Assembly (NCBI RefSeq): GCF_002192455.1
Contig: NZ_CP021744.1
Span: 1,612,001-1,676,000, forward strand
Source of the DNA: Streptomyces albireticuli
GTDB lineage: Bacteria > Actinomycetota > Actinomycetes > Streptomycetales > Streptomycetaceae
Reading direction: 5' to 3'
Length of the DNA stretch: 64,000 nucleotides
The position numbers and the translations under genes were made by a program. The notes beneath the pieces were generated by a model. The model saw only the letters and a list, made by a program, of their open reading frames with translations. It was not told where the DNA came from and did no database searches. Positions 24,734 through 33,014 of this stretch are shown in pieces (within the stretch, counting starts at the first letter, position 1; each line of letters begins with the position of its first letter).

Positions 24734-25648
24734 ATGCTTCCCGCCTCTGCCACTCCGCCCGCCGGTATTTCCTCATCCGCAGCACCATCCATCCCGCCCG
24801 CCTCAGCGGCGGTCCCTGATCCCGGAGCCACACACAGCGCCGCGCTCGTCTCCTCTTTCTCGGGCGCCTATGCACGGCTCGCCGAGGCCCTTCCCCACGT
24901 CACCGCCACGATGGAACCGCCGCGCCGGGGCGACGGCTGGTTGACGGCCGACGGGCTTGCGGCGGGCGGCGAGGAGCTGGACGCCTTCCTCGCGCGGGAC
25001 GACGAGCAGCTCCTGCGGGACTACGGGGAGCGGGGCCGCCCGGAGGCCGTGGCGAGCCTGGGGCTGCACCGCTACGCGTGGCCGGTCTGCCTCCTCGTGA
25101 CGGTGCCGTGGTTCCTGCTCCGCCGGGTGCCGCGGCTGCCCGTGGCGGCCGTGTCGCTCCACCGGGCGCGGGGCCGGATGACGGCGTGGCCCGCACAGTT
25201 CGCGTGCCTGCCGGACGATCCCGCGGCGGCGCTGCCGGGCGCGGTGGTGGTCGCGGACGAGGAGGCGCTGCGCGCGTGGGCGCGGGAGGTGCTGGCCGAG
25301 CACCTGACACCGGTGCTGGACGCCTTCCGGCCCCGGATGCGGCGCGGGCCGCGGGCGGTGTGGGGCATGGCGACGGACGAGGTCGCCGAGGGGCTGTGGC
25401 ATGTCGCGGGGCTGCTGGGCGAGGCGTCGCGCGCGAGGCGCGAGCTGGAACTGCTGCTGCCCGGGTCCACTCCGCCGTACGTCGGCGGGGCCTCCTTCCG
25501 GACACTGGCCGGAACCCGGGGTGAAGCCCTTCCGACGCGCGATCGGGCGGGCTGCTGTCTGTTCTACACATTGCGCCCCGAGGACACCTGCCTCACCTGC
25601 CCGCGCACCAGCGACGCGGAGCGCGTAAGGCGGATGTCCGCAAGCTGA
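24734..25648 (+). CDS. FhuF-like siderophore-iron reductase
   Basis: Protein of 304 residues. The C-terminus carries CCLFYTLRPEDTCLTCPR, the C-C-x10-C-x2-C pattern that binds the [2Fe-2S] cluster of FhuF-type ferric-siderophore reductases. Residues about 190-215 (AREVLAEHLTPVLDAFRPR) match the FhuF core. The N-terminal 30 residues are Ala/Pro/Ser-rich and may be dispensable. The role would be reductive release of iron from imported siderophores in the cytoplasm. The iron box just upstream strongly supports control by iron. Two adjacent hairpins follow the stop. No siderophore biosynthesis or transport gene is in this window. Confidence 0.88.
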   Translation: MLPASATPPAGISSSAAPSIPPASAAVPDPGATHSAALVSSFSGAYARLAEALPHVTATMEPPRRGDGWLTADGLAAGGEELDAFLARDDEQLLRDYGERGRPEAVASLGLHRYAWPVCLLVTVPWFLLRRVPRLPVAAVSLHRARGRMTAWPAQFACLPDDPAAALPGAVVVADEEALRAWAREVLAEHLTPVLDAFRPRMRRGPRAVWGMATDEVAEGLWHVAGLLGEASRARRELELLLPGSTPPYVGGASFRTLAGTRGEALPTRDRAGCCLFYTLRPEDTCLTCPRTSDAERVRRMSAS

Positions 25649-25659
25649 ACGGCTCCACA

Positions 25660-25699
25660 CCACCCGATCGGGTGGAGCGAAGGGAACGCAATTCCCTTC
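25660..25699 (+). terminator. Double hairpin after the FhuF-like gene
   Basis: The palindrome CCACCCGATCGGGTGG (25660-25675) is followed immediately by the perfect stem-loop GAAGGGAA-CGCAA-TTCCCTTC (25679-25699). Together they probably terminate the FhuF-like transcript. Confidence 0.6.
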
Positions 25700-25846
25700 C
25701 GGCTGAGGGGCGTTCGAATTCCCCCACACCTATCTGTATTCCCTTGCCCTCCATTGGCAGGCAGTTACGGCGAAACCCCTTGTTGAACGGTCCGATTCCG
25801 TCAGGATGGCGCGCGAAAGGCCGTACAGCTATGCAAGGGACGCAAG

Positions 25847-26911
25847 ATGAGAGTGACCGATATACCGCTGAATTGGATGCTCCCCTCTGTCGTGGCGCTC
25901 GCCGGGGCCGTGGTGGCGGTGACGGTGCTCGCGCGCGGCCGGCACGGTAACGCGGACGACGCGGGGGCGTCCTCGGACTCGTGGGAGCGCACGGAGGAAC
26001 GCAGGCGCCGTAAGGAGGCGTTCTACGGCATCGCCTCGTACGTCCTGCTCTTCTGCTGCGCCGCGGTGGCCGCCGCCCTCTCCTTCCACGGACTGGTCGG
26101 CTTCGGGCGGCAGAACCTGGGCCTGACGGGCGGCTGGGAGTATCTGGTGCCCTTCGGCCTCGACGGGGCGGCGATGTTCTGCTCGGTGCTCGCCGTGCGC
26201 GAGGCGAGCCACGGTGACGCGGCGCTCGGCTCCCGGCTGCTGGTGTGGACCTTCGCGGGCGCCGCGGCCTGGTTCAACTGGGTGCACGCGCCACGGGGCA
26301 TGGACCACGCGGGCGCGCCGCAGTTCTTCGCCGGCATGTCCTTGTCCGCCGCGGTGCTCTTCGACCGCGCGCTCAAGCAGACCCGCCGGGCGGCGCTCCG
26401 CGAGCAGGGACTCGTGCCCCGCCCACTGCCCCAGATCCGCATAGTCCGCTGGCTGCGGGCTCCCCGGGAGACCTTCGGCGCCTGGTCGCTGATGCTCCTG
26501 GAGGGTGTGCGGACGCTGGACGAGGCCGTCGAGGAGGTCCGCGAGGACAAGCGGCAGATGGAGCGCGACCGGGTGCGGCGGCGCGAGGCGGGCAAGCTCG
26601 AACGCGCCCGGCTCAAGGCCTACAACCGGCAGCACCGCGTCTGGGGCCGGGTCTCGCGAGGGGGCCGGCAGGTCGAGGTGAGCGGACCGGCGGTGCCCGC
26701 CGCCGCACAGCCCGCGCAACTCGGCGCGGACCCTTCCATAGCCGGTGACCAGGGGCAGTTGCCCGTCCGCGCGCGTCCGCTCCAGGCCGTCTCGGGCACT
26801 CAGACCGGCCCCGAGCCGATCGACCTGACCGCCGAGGACGACACCCAGGCCATCCCGCGGCTCGACTCGCTGGAGGCCAAACTCGCCCAGATCGAGCGAC
26901 AGTTCGGCTAG
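25847..26911 (+). CDS. DUF2637 membrane protein
   Basis: Protein of 354 residues. A first helix near residues 10-28 is followed by the DUF2637 domain with three or four helices: YGIASYVLLFCCAAVAAALSF in part, YLVPFGLDGAAMFCSVLAV, and LLVWTFAGAAAWFNWVHAP. The C-terminal half is cytoplasmic, highly charged and probably coiled-coil (LDEAVEEVREDKRQMERDRV), with an acidic tail. DUF2637 proteins are common in actinobacteria, including on mobile elements, and some may be Spd-like transfer-associated proteins; no such genes are nearby here. The ATG has AAGGGA six bases upstream. Function unknown. Confidence 0.82.
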   Translation: MRVTDIPLNWMLPSVVALAGAVVAVTVLARGRHGNADDAGASSDSWERTEERRRRKEAFYGIASYVLLFCCAAVAAALSFHGLVGFGRQNLGLTGGWEYLVPFGLDGAAMFCSVLAVREASHGDAALGSRLLVWTFAGAAAWFNWVHAPRGMDHAGAPQFFAGMSLSAAVLFDRALKQTRRAALREQGLVPRPLPQIRIVRWLRAPRETFGAWSLMLLEGVRTLDEAVEEVREDKRQMERDRVRRREAGKLERARLKAYNRQHRVWGRVSRGGRQVEVSGPAVPAAAQPAQLGADPSIAGDQGQLPVRARPLQAVSGTQTGPEPIDLTAEDDTQAIPRLDSLEAKLAQIERQFG

Positions 26912-26922
26912 TGGCCCCGCGG

Positions 26923-26955
26923 GCCCTGAGTCGTCGCCGCGCGGCGGTTCAGGGC
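26923..26955. terminator. Convergent terminator hairpin
   Basis: Arms GCCCTGA and TCAGGGC enclose an inner CGCCGC/GCGGCG element between the DUF2637 gene and the ATP-binding protein gene. The 3' arm includes the latter's stop codon. Confidence 0.5.
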
Positions 26956-27599
26956 TCCTGGGCGCCCAGCTCGAACCAGACCGCCTTTCCCACCCCATGG
27001 GGCCGCACGCCCCAGCCGTCCGCCAGCGCGTGGACGAGCAGCAGCCCGCGCCCCGACGTGGCGGCCTTGTCCGTAGCGCCCTCCGGGCCCTCCGCGCTTC
27101 CGGCCCCGCCCGCACCTCCCTCTTGGGCCCCCTGCCCCGCTCCGGCGCAGCAGGATTCCCCTCCGCCGCACCCCGCCTGAACGGCGCCGCCGAGGCCCCG
27201 CGCCCCGGCGTCCACCAGCGGCCCGCGCGGCTCCGGGCGCCCCGGGAAGAAGTCCCGCACCTCCACACGCAGCAGGCCCTTGGCGGAAGCGCCCGGCCCG
27301 CCCGTGAGCGTGGCCTTCACCACCGCGCCCCCGTCCGTGTGCACCAGGGCGTTGGTGACCAGCTCACTCGTCAGGAGCTCGGCGGTGTACGCGCGCCCCG
27401 GCTCGCCCCAGTGCGCCAGCAGCTCGCGCAGCTGGGCCCGTATCTCACCGACCGCCGTGAGGTCCCTGCGCCCCAGCCGTCTTTCGAAGCGCGGGCCGGA
27501 ACGCCCCGCGCCGTCCTCTCCCGGTGTCATGCCGTCCGCGGTCACTTCCCGGCCCGCGTGGCCGTCCGTGCCCGCCCAGTTCGCAGTCCGCCGTTTCAT
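26949..27599 (-). CDS. RsbW-like HATPase (anti-sigma-type) protein
   Basis: ATP-binding protein of 216 residues with a GHKL/HATPase fold: N-box ELLTSELVTNALVHTDGG and G-box ATSGRGLLLVHALADGWGV. Streptomyces genomes encode many such serine-kinase-like proteins, which may act as anti-sigma factors or partner-switching kinases. Between the boxes lies an unusual Gly/Ala-rich insert with four Cys (QAGCGGGESCCAGAGQG region, about 45 residues), not expected in the fold. ATG at 27599 is preferred; an in-frame GTG at 27656 would add 19 residues. It lies downstream of the PP2C-like gene on the same strand, so a kinase/phosphatase pairing is possible but untested. Confidence 0.8.
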   Translation of the reverse strand: MKRRTANWAGTDGHAGREVTADGMTPGEDGAGRSGPRFERRLGRRDLTAVGEIRAQLRELLAHWGEPGRAYTAELLTSELVTNALVHTDGGAVVKATLTGGPGASAKGLLRVEVRDFFPGRPEPRGPLVDAGARGLGGAVQAGCGGGESCCAGAGQGAQEGGAGGAGSAEGPEGATDKAATSGRGLLLVHALADGWGVRPHGVGKAVWFELGAQEP

Positions 27600-27965
27600 C
27601 CTTCCCTGCCCCCGACCCCTCCCCGGCGCCCCGGCGTCGAACACGCTCACGCACACTCACCAATGCATGCCCCGGCCCACGGTCGGCGACGCCTGTTGAC
27701 CCATCAACATGGTGATATGACTGGAATGCTGGCGCGTCTTGTGCAGGCCGCGAATATGCCAATGGCGTCGGGCGGGTGAGGTTTCACCCGGCCCATTTCG
27801 CGAAGATCCAAGGGAGATCGCCGGTGGCCCGCCGGGGGTTCCGGCGGGCCACTTCGACGGCGTTTCCTCAGGGGCGTTCCCCCGGGGACGTTCTCCGGGA
27901 GGCCGCCCGGCCGTCCCCGGCACGGCCCCGGAGCCATGCTTCGAAGCGCGCTTCGGGGCAGCTCG
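27600..27965. other. Intergenic region between PP2C-like and HATPase genes
   Basis: This 366-base stretch includes the perfect hairpin GTGGCCCGCCGG-GGGTT-CCGGCGGGCCAC at 27824-27852 (12-bp stem), which probably terminates the upstream PP2C-like transcript. The AT-richer segment around 27690-27730 is a plausible promoter for the HATPase gene. No gene is seen. Confidence 0.55.
27824..27852 (-). terminator. Terminator hairpin after the PP2C-like gene
   Basis: Perfect 12-bp GC-rich stem with loop GGGTT, about 115 bases downstream of the PP2C-like stop in the direction of transcription. There is no T-tract. Confidence 0.6.
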
Positions 27966-30900
27966 CTATGCCTCCCAGAGGGCACACGCCGTGCGGTCGT
28001 CGGCGTACCCCTTCACCCGTAGCTGGACGTCCCCCAGGAAGGCCGCCAGGCCCGGCGGTTCACCGTCCGTCCAGCGCTTCGCCAGCCGGGCCCCCAGCTC
28101 GGGCTCGCCCCGCAGCGGCTCCGCCAGGCCCGCGCTGCACAGCAGCAGGGTGTCGCCGGGCCGGGCGGCGGACGCGCGGAAGCGGAACGGCTCCCCGGGG
28201 ACGTCCGGGGGCTCGACGACCGGCGCCAGGCCCGGGGTCGGGATGCCGAGGTCCACCGTCATCCGGTCCTCGGCCCCGTAGCCGATGAGGGGCTCGTCGG
28301 CGAGGCCCGCGAACGGCTCCGGATCCGGGTCGAGGTCCTGCCAGGCGCCTTCGCGCAGCCGGAACAGGCCGCCCGGGCCGACGCCGAAGAAGACGCGCGT
28401 ACGGCACGCCGGGTCGGCGGTCAGCAGCAGGCAGCGCACGGCGGCGGTGTACTCCTCCGGCCGCAGGTCCAGTTCGGCGGCGCGGGCGCGCAGCCGGCCG
28501 TACGAGCGGTCGGTGAGCCGGTGCAGCCCGGACTTCAGCTCGCCGCGCCTGCCGCCGCGGATGTCGTCCGACAGCCGGGCGTGGCTGCGGCCCACGGCCC
28601 CGCCGAGCCAGGCGCAGATGTCCCGCGCCGCCCGGTGCGTCGCCCCGGCGGCGCGCGTGCCGCCCGCCATCGCGACGAACAGCAGGGCACCGTCGCCCTC
28701 CCCGAAGCGGGCGGTCAGCAGGGCGTCGCGGCGCGGCTCGCCGCGGTAGCGCGCGGAGTCGCCGCGCAGCGACAGCGCCCGCAGCGTCACCGAGCCGTAC
28801 CGCGCCCCGTCCAGGACCGTGTCCGGCACGAGGTCGCCCAGCCGGTCCGGGTCGGCGACGGCCCAGGCGGTCGGCTCCGCGTCGTAGGTGGGCGGCCCCT
28901 CGCCGACGAACTCGGCGGCCCGGGAGGGCTGCCGGGCGGGCTCCGGGAAGCTCTCGGCGGGCACGGCGGGCGTGAGCCAGCCGGCGGACGGGGACGGCGC
29001 GGAGGACAGGACCTCGGGCGGCTGCTCCGGGCGCCGGGGCGCCCTGCCTCCGGGCCACGCGCCCGGCGGCTGCTCCGGCCTGCCCGGCCACATGGCCGCC
29101 GGGGGCTCCGGCAGCCGCACGGGCCGCCGGGACGGCCGGGGCGGCTCCACGAGGGCGGTCGACGGCTCCGGGCGGCCGGACGAGGCGGGAGGCGCGGCCT
29201 CCGGCGGCTCGGCGGGGCGCTCGGGCGGCTGCCCGTCGTCCCGCGGGGCGCCCTCCGGCCGGTCCGGCCGCTGCTCCGGTTGCCGCTCAGGCCAGAGGGA
29301 CGACCGGGAGGGCTCGGACGCGGGGTCCATGGCCGTACCGGGACCGGGCTGTACGGACTCGGGCTGTACGGACTCGGGTTGTACGGGCCGCTGTGCGGGG
29401 CCGCCCGGCTGCTCCGGCCAGAAGACGGACGTCCCCTCCGGCCCCGTGCCCCTCGGGCGCCGGCCGGGCGCGGAGGGCGCGGGAGCGGCGGGCCGCTCGG
29501 GCCAGAAGACGGACGTGGGCTCCGGCACCGGACCGCCGTTCGCCCGCCCGGCCCCCTGGCGCCGGCCCTGCCCCGGCGGGACGGGCTCGTCCGGCCGCCC
29601 GGACCGGCGGGGCGGCGGCACCGGACCCCGCGGGTCCCCTTCGGGCCACGCGCCGCCGACGGGCCGGCCGGGTGCCCCGGACTCCGGCCCCGGCGGTCCT
29701 TCTTCGGGCAGCGGGCCGTCCGGCGACCGCGCCGGGTCGGCGGGCTGCCCGGACCACAGCGAGGCGCCCGCCGCCGGATCCGGCCGGTCCTGCTCGGGCG
29801 GCACCGCGCCCGACGACCGTGTCGTGTCCAGCGGCCGGTCCGGCCGGCCGGGGGCCGGCAGGCTCTCCTCCGTCCCCATGGCATCGGCGGGCCGCTCGGG
29901 CTCCCCGGGCACCGGGCCCGGCGCGCTCTCCTCCGGCCGCGCGCCGCCCGGCGACCGCATCGTGTCGACGGGCTGGTCCGACCAGAGGGACGAACGGGGC
30001 TCCGGCATCAGATCCGCGTCGGGCGGCCTGGGAGCCTGCCGCCTGCCGTACGGCGGGGTACCGGCGTCCGGCCAGGAGGCCGGGGACGGGTCCGTGCCCG
30101 TACCCAGCACGGGTGGCCTGGGCGGCTCAGGCGGCGCGCCGTCGAGCGGCTCGTCCGGCCAGAGGGAGGACCGCGGGGCGGGCTCGGGGGCCGTCGGCGG
30201 CTGCTCTTCCCACCACGACGAGGCCGCCCCGGACCGCGGCGGCGCGCCGGGCTCCGGCTGCCGGTCCGGCCGGTCCGGCGACGCCGGAGGCTCGGCCCCG
30301 GCGGCGGCGGACGGCCGGGGTGCCTGCGGGTCCGGCAGGTAGGAGGACGGCTGCCCGGCTTCCGTGCCCCCGGTCCGGGGCGCGCCCGGTCCGGGCCGCG
30401 CGGCGCCCGTCCGGCCGTTCGGCCAGAGGGACGAAGGGGGTTCCTGTCCGGAGCGCCCGGGGCCGGGGGACGGCGGCCGGGGCGGTTCGGTGAGCCCGGC
30501 GGGCTGGTCCGGCCATGTGGGTGAGGCGGGCTCCGCCGGCCGGCCCGCCCGCCGCGGCGGCCTCGGCGCCGGGGGGCGGATGGGTGGGACGGGGCCGGTC
30601 CGGAGGGGCCAGGAGCCGGTCGCCGGGCGGGCGCGCGGGGCCCGGTCCTGGGACGGGGGCGGCGGCTGCGAGGGGGACCGGGGCGGGGGCTGGGACGAGG
30701 ACCGCGGCGGGGACGGCGCGCGTTCGGTGGGCTGTTCCGGCACGGCCGCCTGGCGGGGGCGCGGGGGCTTCGACGCCTTCGGCGGCCTCGGGTGGCGGAC
30801 CGGCTTCAGCGGCTTCTCCGCCTGGGCGCCGCCCAGCCGGCCGGCGTCCTGCCCGTTCTGCTTCTGGACCTGCTTCCTGATGGGCACCGTCAGGTCGGGC

Positions 30901-31343
30901 CGGCCCGGCCGGCCGGGGACGCCCGGCGGACCGGGCACCCTCGGCGGCGGGACCTGCGGTGCCCTCGGATCAGGGGGCGCGTCGCCCACGATCCGCTCCG
31001 AGGCCGTGGGCGAGGGCAGCCGGGGCCGCCCGGGATCGGGCGGCGGCGCGAGGCCGGGGTCGGCGGGGTCCGGCCGGCCCCGGCCGGGTGGCCGCCCGTA
31101 GTTCTTCGGCAGGGACGGCAGGCCGCCCGCCGGGGGCGGCGCCGGGCGGTCCGGCCTGGGCGCCGTCTTCGCCTTGGACTTCACGAACCTCGGTTCCGCC
31201 GCGACCACCGCGGAGGCGGAGGTGAAGCGTTCGTCGAGGCTGTCTTCCTTGGCCGCGGATCCGGTGTCGGGTGCATTTTTGTCGTACAACTCGCCCCACC
31301 AGGCGTCCTCTTGACCGGTGCGCGGGTCCCCCTGATGACTCAT
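27966..31343 (-). CDS. PP2C-like phosphatase with very long proline-rich region
   Basis: Protein of about 1,125 residues. The conserved N-terminus MSHQGDPRTGQEDAWWGELY leads into a disordered Pro/Arg/Gly-rich stretch (about residues 55-830). This stretch contains some ten copies of a short Trp motif such as SSLWPDEP, SSLWSDQP, SVFWPERP and SVFWPEQP. The C-terminal 280 residues are a PP2C-like domain (RALSLRGDSARYRGEPRRD, VAMAGGTRAAGATHRAARDI, DTLLLCSAGLAEPL, DDRTACALWEA). The canonical metal-binding GxxDGxGG motif is replaced by AMAGGTRAAG, so activity is doubtful. ATG at 31343 is chosen for conservation; an ATG at 31370 is also possible. It diverges from the LuxR-type gene by about 100 bases. 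Confidence 0.82.
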   Translation of the reverse strand: MSHQGDPRTGQEDAWWGELYDKNAPDTGSAAKEDSLDERFTSASAVVAAEPRFVKSKAKTAPRPDRPAPPPAGGLPSLPKNYGRPPGRGRPDPADPGLAPPPDPGRPRLPSPTASERIVGDAPPDPRAPQVPPPRVPGPPGVPGRPGRPDLTVPIRKQVQKQNGQDAGRLGGAQAEKPLKPVRHPRPPKASKPPRPRQAAVPEQPTERAPSPPRSSSQPPPRSPSQPPPPSQDRAPRARPATGSWPLRTGPVPPIRPPAPRPPRRAGRPAEPASPTWPDQPAGLTEPPRPPSPGPGRSGQEPPSSLWPNGRTGAARPGPGAPRTGGTEAGQPSSYLPDPQAPRPSAAAGAEPPASPDRPDRQPEPGAPPRSGAASSWWEEQPPTAPEPAPRSSLWPDEPLDGAPPEPPRPPVLGTGTDPSPASWPDAGTPPYGRRQAPRPPDADLMPEPRSSLWSDQPVDTMRSPGGARPEESAPGPVPGEPERPADAMGTEESLPAPGRPDRPLDTTRSSGAVPPEQDRPDPAAGASLWSGQPADPARSPDGPLPEEGPPGPESGAPGRPVGGAWPEGDPRGPVPPPRRSGRPDEPVPPGQGRRQGAGRANGGPVPEPTSVFWPERPAAPAPSAPGRRPRGTGPEGTSVFWPEQPGGPAQRPVQPESVQPESVQPGPGTAMDPASEPSRSSLWPERQPEQRPDRPEGAPRDDGQPPERPAEPPEAAPPASSGRPEPSTALVEPPRPSRRPVRLPEPPAAMWPGRPEQPPGAWPGGRAPRRPEQPPEVLSSAPSPSAGWLTPAVPAESFPEPARQPSRAAEFVGEGPPTYDAEPTAWAVADPDRLGDLVPDTVLDGARYGSVTLRALSLRGDSARYRGEPRRDALLTARFGEGDGALLFVAMAGGTRAAGATHRAARDICAWLGGAVGRSHARLSDDIRGGRRGELKSGLHRLTDRSYGRLRARAAELDLRPEEYTAAVRCLLLTADPACRTRVFFGVGPGGLFRLREGAWQDLDPDPEPFAGLADEPLIGYGAEDRMTVDLGIPTPGLAPVVEPPDVPGEPFRFRASAARPGDTLLLCSAGLAEPLRGEPELGARLAKRWTDGEPPGLAAFLGDVQLRVKGYADDRTACALWEA

Positions 31344-31447
31344 GCCCTTATTGTCCACACTGTGGCCCATACGGGAAGAGTGCGCGGCGGACGTCCCCCG
31401 GGGATGATGACCCGGAGTCGGAACGCGCTTGTGGGGAGGGATGTCGC

Positions 31448-32266
31448 GTGCTCAGTGCCATAGGTCTGGACGCCGTCCGGGAGACAGTACCGCGCGGGCG
31501 GAGGCCCGAAAGGCCTTCCGCGCAGAGTGCGGTGGAACTGGTGAACGGCGCGTCCGCTGTTGCCGAACACCTGCTCAGAATGCGGCGCGGAGCCACCGAT
31601 GAGGTGTGTGTGCTGCTGGCCGACAGACCCGGGTCCGCGGCGGCGGACACGCTTGAGGACGTCCCCCACAGGGCTGTTATCGAACGCACGGCCGTTACCG
31701 GCATTCTGGGGTTGCCGGGACTTCCGGGGCTGCCGCGACAGCTGAGGCGTACGGGGGTTGCGGAGGCGCCCGTCGGTGCGCCCGGGGCGAGTGCGTCCGG
31801 GGCAGGTGCGTCAGGGGCAGGTACGTCAGGGGCAGGTACGTCAGAGGCGGGCGCACCCGCGGTACGGGTCGTGGACCGGGTGCCCGCCGAGCTCGTCGTC
31901 ACCGACCGCGCCATCGCGCTCGTACCGCTGACCCCGCGCAGCGGTGAGGCCGCCGAGCCCACCGCGCTGCTCGTGCACCCCGGGGTGCTGCTCGCGTCCC
32001 TGGTGGACCTTTTCGAGGACGTCTGGCACGAGGCCCGCCCGCTGCGGGTCCGCGCCACGGAGGCCGAGGGCCCGGACGCCCTCGACCTGGAGGTCCTCTC
32101 GCTGCTGCTGGCCGGCCTGACGGACACGAGCGTCGCCAAGCAGCTCGGGCTGGGGCTTCGGACGGTCCAGCGGCGCGTCAAGCGGCTGATGGAGCTGGCG
32201 GGGGTGACCACCCGCCTCCAGCTGGGCTGGCACGCGGCCCAGCGGGGCTGGACCTCCGGCCCCTGA
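31448..32266 (+). CDS. LuxR-type helix-turn-helix regulator
   Basis: Regulator of 272 residues. The C-terminal DNA-binding domain reads LLLAGLTDTSVAKQLGLG and continues LRTVQRRVKRLMELAG, typical of LuxR/GerE. The N-terminal part has no receiver-domain Asp pocket. It contains DRVPAELVVTDRAIALVPL, which resembles the PLD-like ligand domain of TrmB-type LuxR proteins in Streptomyces. The two parts are joined by a low-complexity GASASGAGASGAGTSGAGTS linker encoded by a 15-bp tandem repeat. GTG at 31448 has GGGGAGGG seven bases upstream. It is divergently transcribed from the PP2C-like gene and may regulate it. Confidence 0.82.
   Translation: MLSAIGLDAVRETVPRGRRPERPSAQSAVELVNGASAVAEHLLRMRRGATDEVCVLLADRPGSAAADTLEDVPHRAVIERTAVTGILGLPGLPGLPRQLRRTGVAEAPVGAPGASASGAGASGAGTSGAGTSEAGAPAVRVVDRVPAELVVTDRAIALVPLTPRSGEAAEPTALLVHPGVLLASLVDLFEDVWHEARPLRVRATEAEGPDALDLEVLSLLLAGLTDTSVAKQLGLGLRTVQRRVKRLMELAGVTTRLQLGWHAAQRGWTSGP
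31786..31845 (+). repeat. 15-bp tandem repeat inside the LuxR-type gene
   Basis: Four in-frame copies of the unit GGCAGGTACGTCAGG (with one to three changes each), coding for GASAS/GAGAS/GAGTS/GAGTS. Loss or gain of units would alter linker length without a frameshift. Confidence 0.85.
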
Positions 32267-32357
32267 CCCTCGGCCGGTCACCGCGAGGGAAGCGTTCCGG
32301 CCAGGTGGCCGCGACCGTCCGGAAGCGGTGCCGCCCGGCTTCCGGCAACCTTGGTCC

Positions 32358-32843
32358 ATGGGGACGTGGCAGCTGGTCCTTGTCGGTCTGGTGATGCTGC
32401 TCGGCCTGTACGGCGTCGTGACCCCGGGCGTGCCGGGTCCGCCCATCGTCTGGGCCGGGACGCTGTGGTGGTCGATGACCGAGCGGACCGCCGCGGCCTG
32501 GGCCGTGCTGGCCGGGGCCACCGGCGTGCTGCTGCTGGCGCAGGCCGTGGTCTGGCTGCTGCCGCCCCGCCGGATCAGGGTCGCGGGCGTCACCCGCCGC
32601 GCCTTCCTGGTGGCCGGCTCGGCCGGGATCGCCGGGTTCTTCGTGGTGCCGCCGCTGGGCGCCGCGCTGGGCTTCGTGGCGGGGCTCTACGGGGTGGAGC
32701 GGCGGCGGCTGGGCGGGCACGGGGAGGCGTGGGCGTCCACGCGGAACGTGATGCGGGCGCTGGGGACGAGCGTGCTGGTGGAGCTGTTCGCGTGCTTGCT
32801 GGTGGTGGGGGCGTGGGTGGGGACGGTGGCGGGGACGGGCTGA
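32358..32843 (+). CDS. DUF456 domain membrane protein
   Basis: Membrane protein of 161 residues with about four or five helices. It begins MGTWQLVLVGLVMLLGLYG with the DUF456 motif TPGVPGPPIVWAGTLWW, a repeat-like glycine-zipper arrangement. A second half, GFFVVPPLGAALGFVAGLYG, mirrors the first. Function is unknown; homologues are found throughout actinobacteria. ATG at 32358 fits the family start although no ribosome site is visible; an in-frame GTG at 32328 has GGAAG three bases upstream. It is followed by a copy of the dispersed repeat, then the convergent ogt gene. Confidence 0.8.
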   Translation: MGTWQLVLVGLVMLLGLYGVVTPGVPGPPIVWAGTLWWSMTERTAAAWAVLAGATGVLLLAQAVVWLLPPRRIRVAGVTRRAFLVAGSAGIAGFFVVPPLGAALGFVAGLYGVERRRLGGHGEAWASTRNVMRALGTSVLVELFACLLVVGAWVGTVAGTG

Positions 32844-32849
32844 GAACCA

Positions 32850-32990
32850 GCCCGTCCGGGGGCACCTCACAGCGGTAGCTGGGGGAGTTCGAGGACCGGG
32901 GTCCGGGGCGGAGCCCCGCACGCGGCGGAGCCGCACATCGGATGCGGCGGGAAGGGGCGGGGCCGGGGAAAAAGCCCCGCGCAGCGGCAC
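32850..32990. repeat. Dispersed GC-rich intergenic repeat, copy B
   Basis: About 140 bases with several hairpins: GCGGTAGCTGGGGGAG, GGGGTCCGGGGCGGAGCCCC, GCGGCGGAGCCGC and GGGAAGGGGCGGGGC in order. It is nearly identical, in inverted orientation, to 56628-56770, and shares its first 90 bases with 40205-40290. It sits between convergent genes. Confidence 0.75.
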
Positions 32991-33014
32991 CCGCACCATC
33001 CCGCCACGGCCCCC

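Noticed and set aside
27972..31099. Several long Gly/Arg-rich frames on the plus strand across the PP2C-like gene
   Set aside because: They are shadows of the proline-rich region; collagen-like translations arise from the complementary codons. No ribosome sites or domains support them.
32850..32990. CRISPR-like array from repeated GC-rich words
   Set aside because: The repeated words are internal hairpins of one dispersed unit, not evenly spaced direct repeats with unique spacers, and no cas gene is present.
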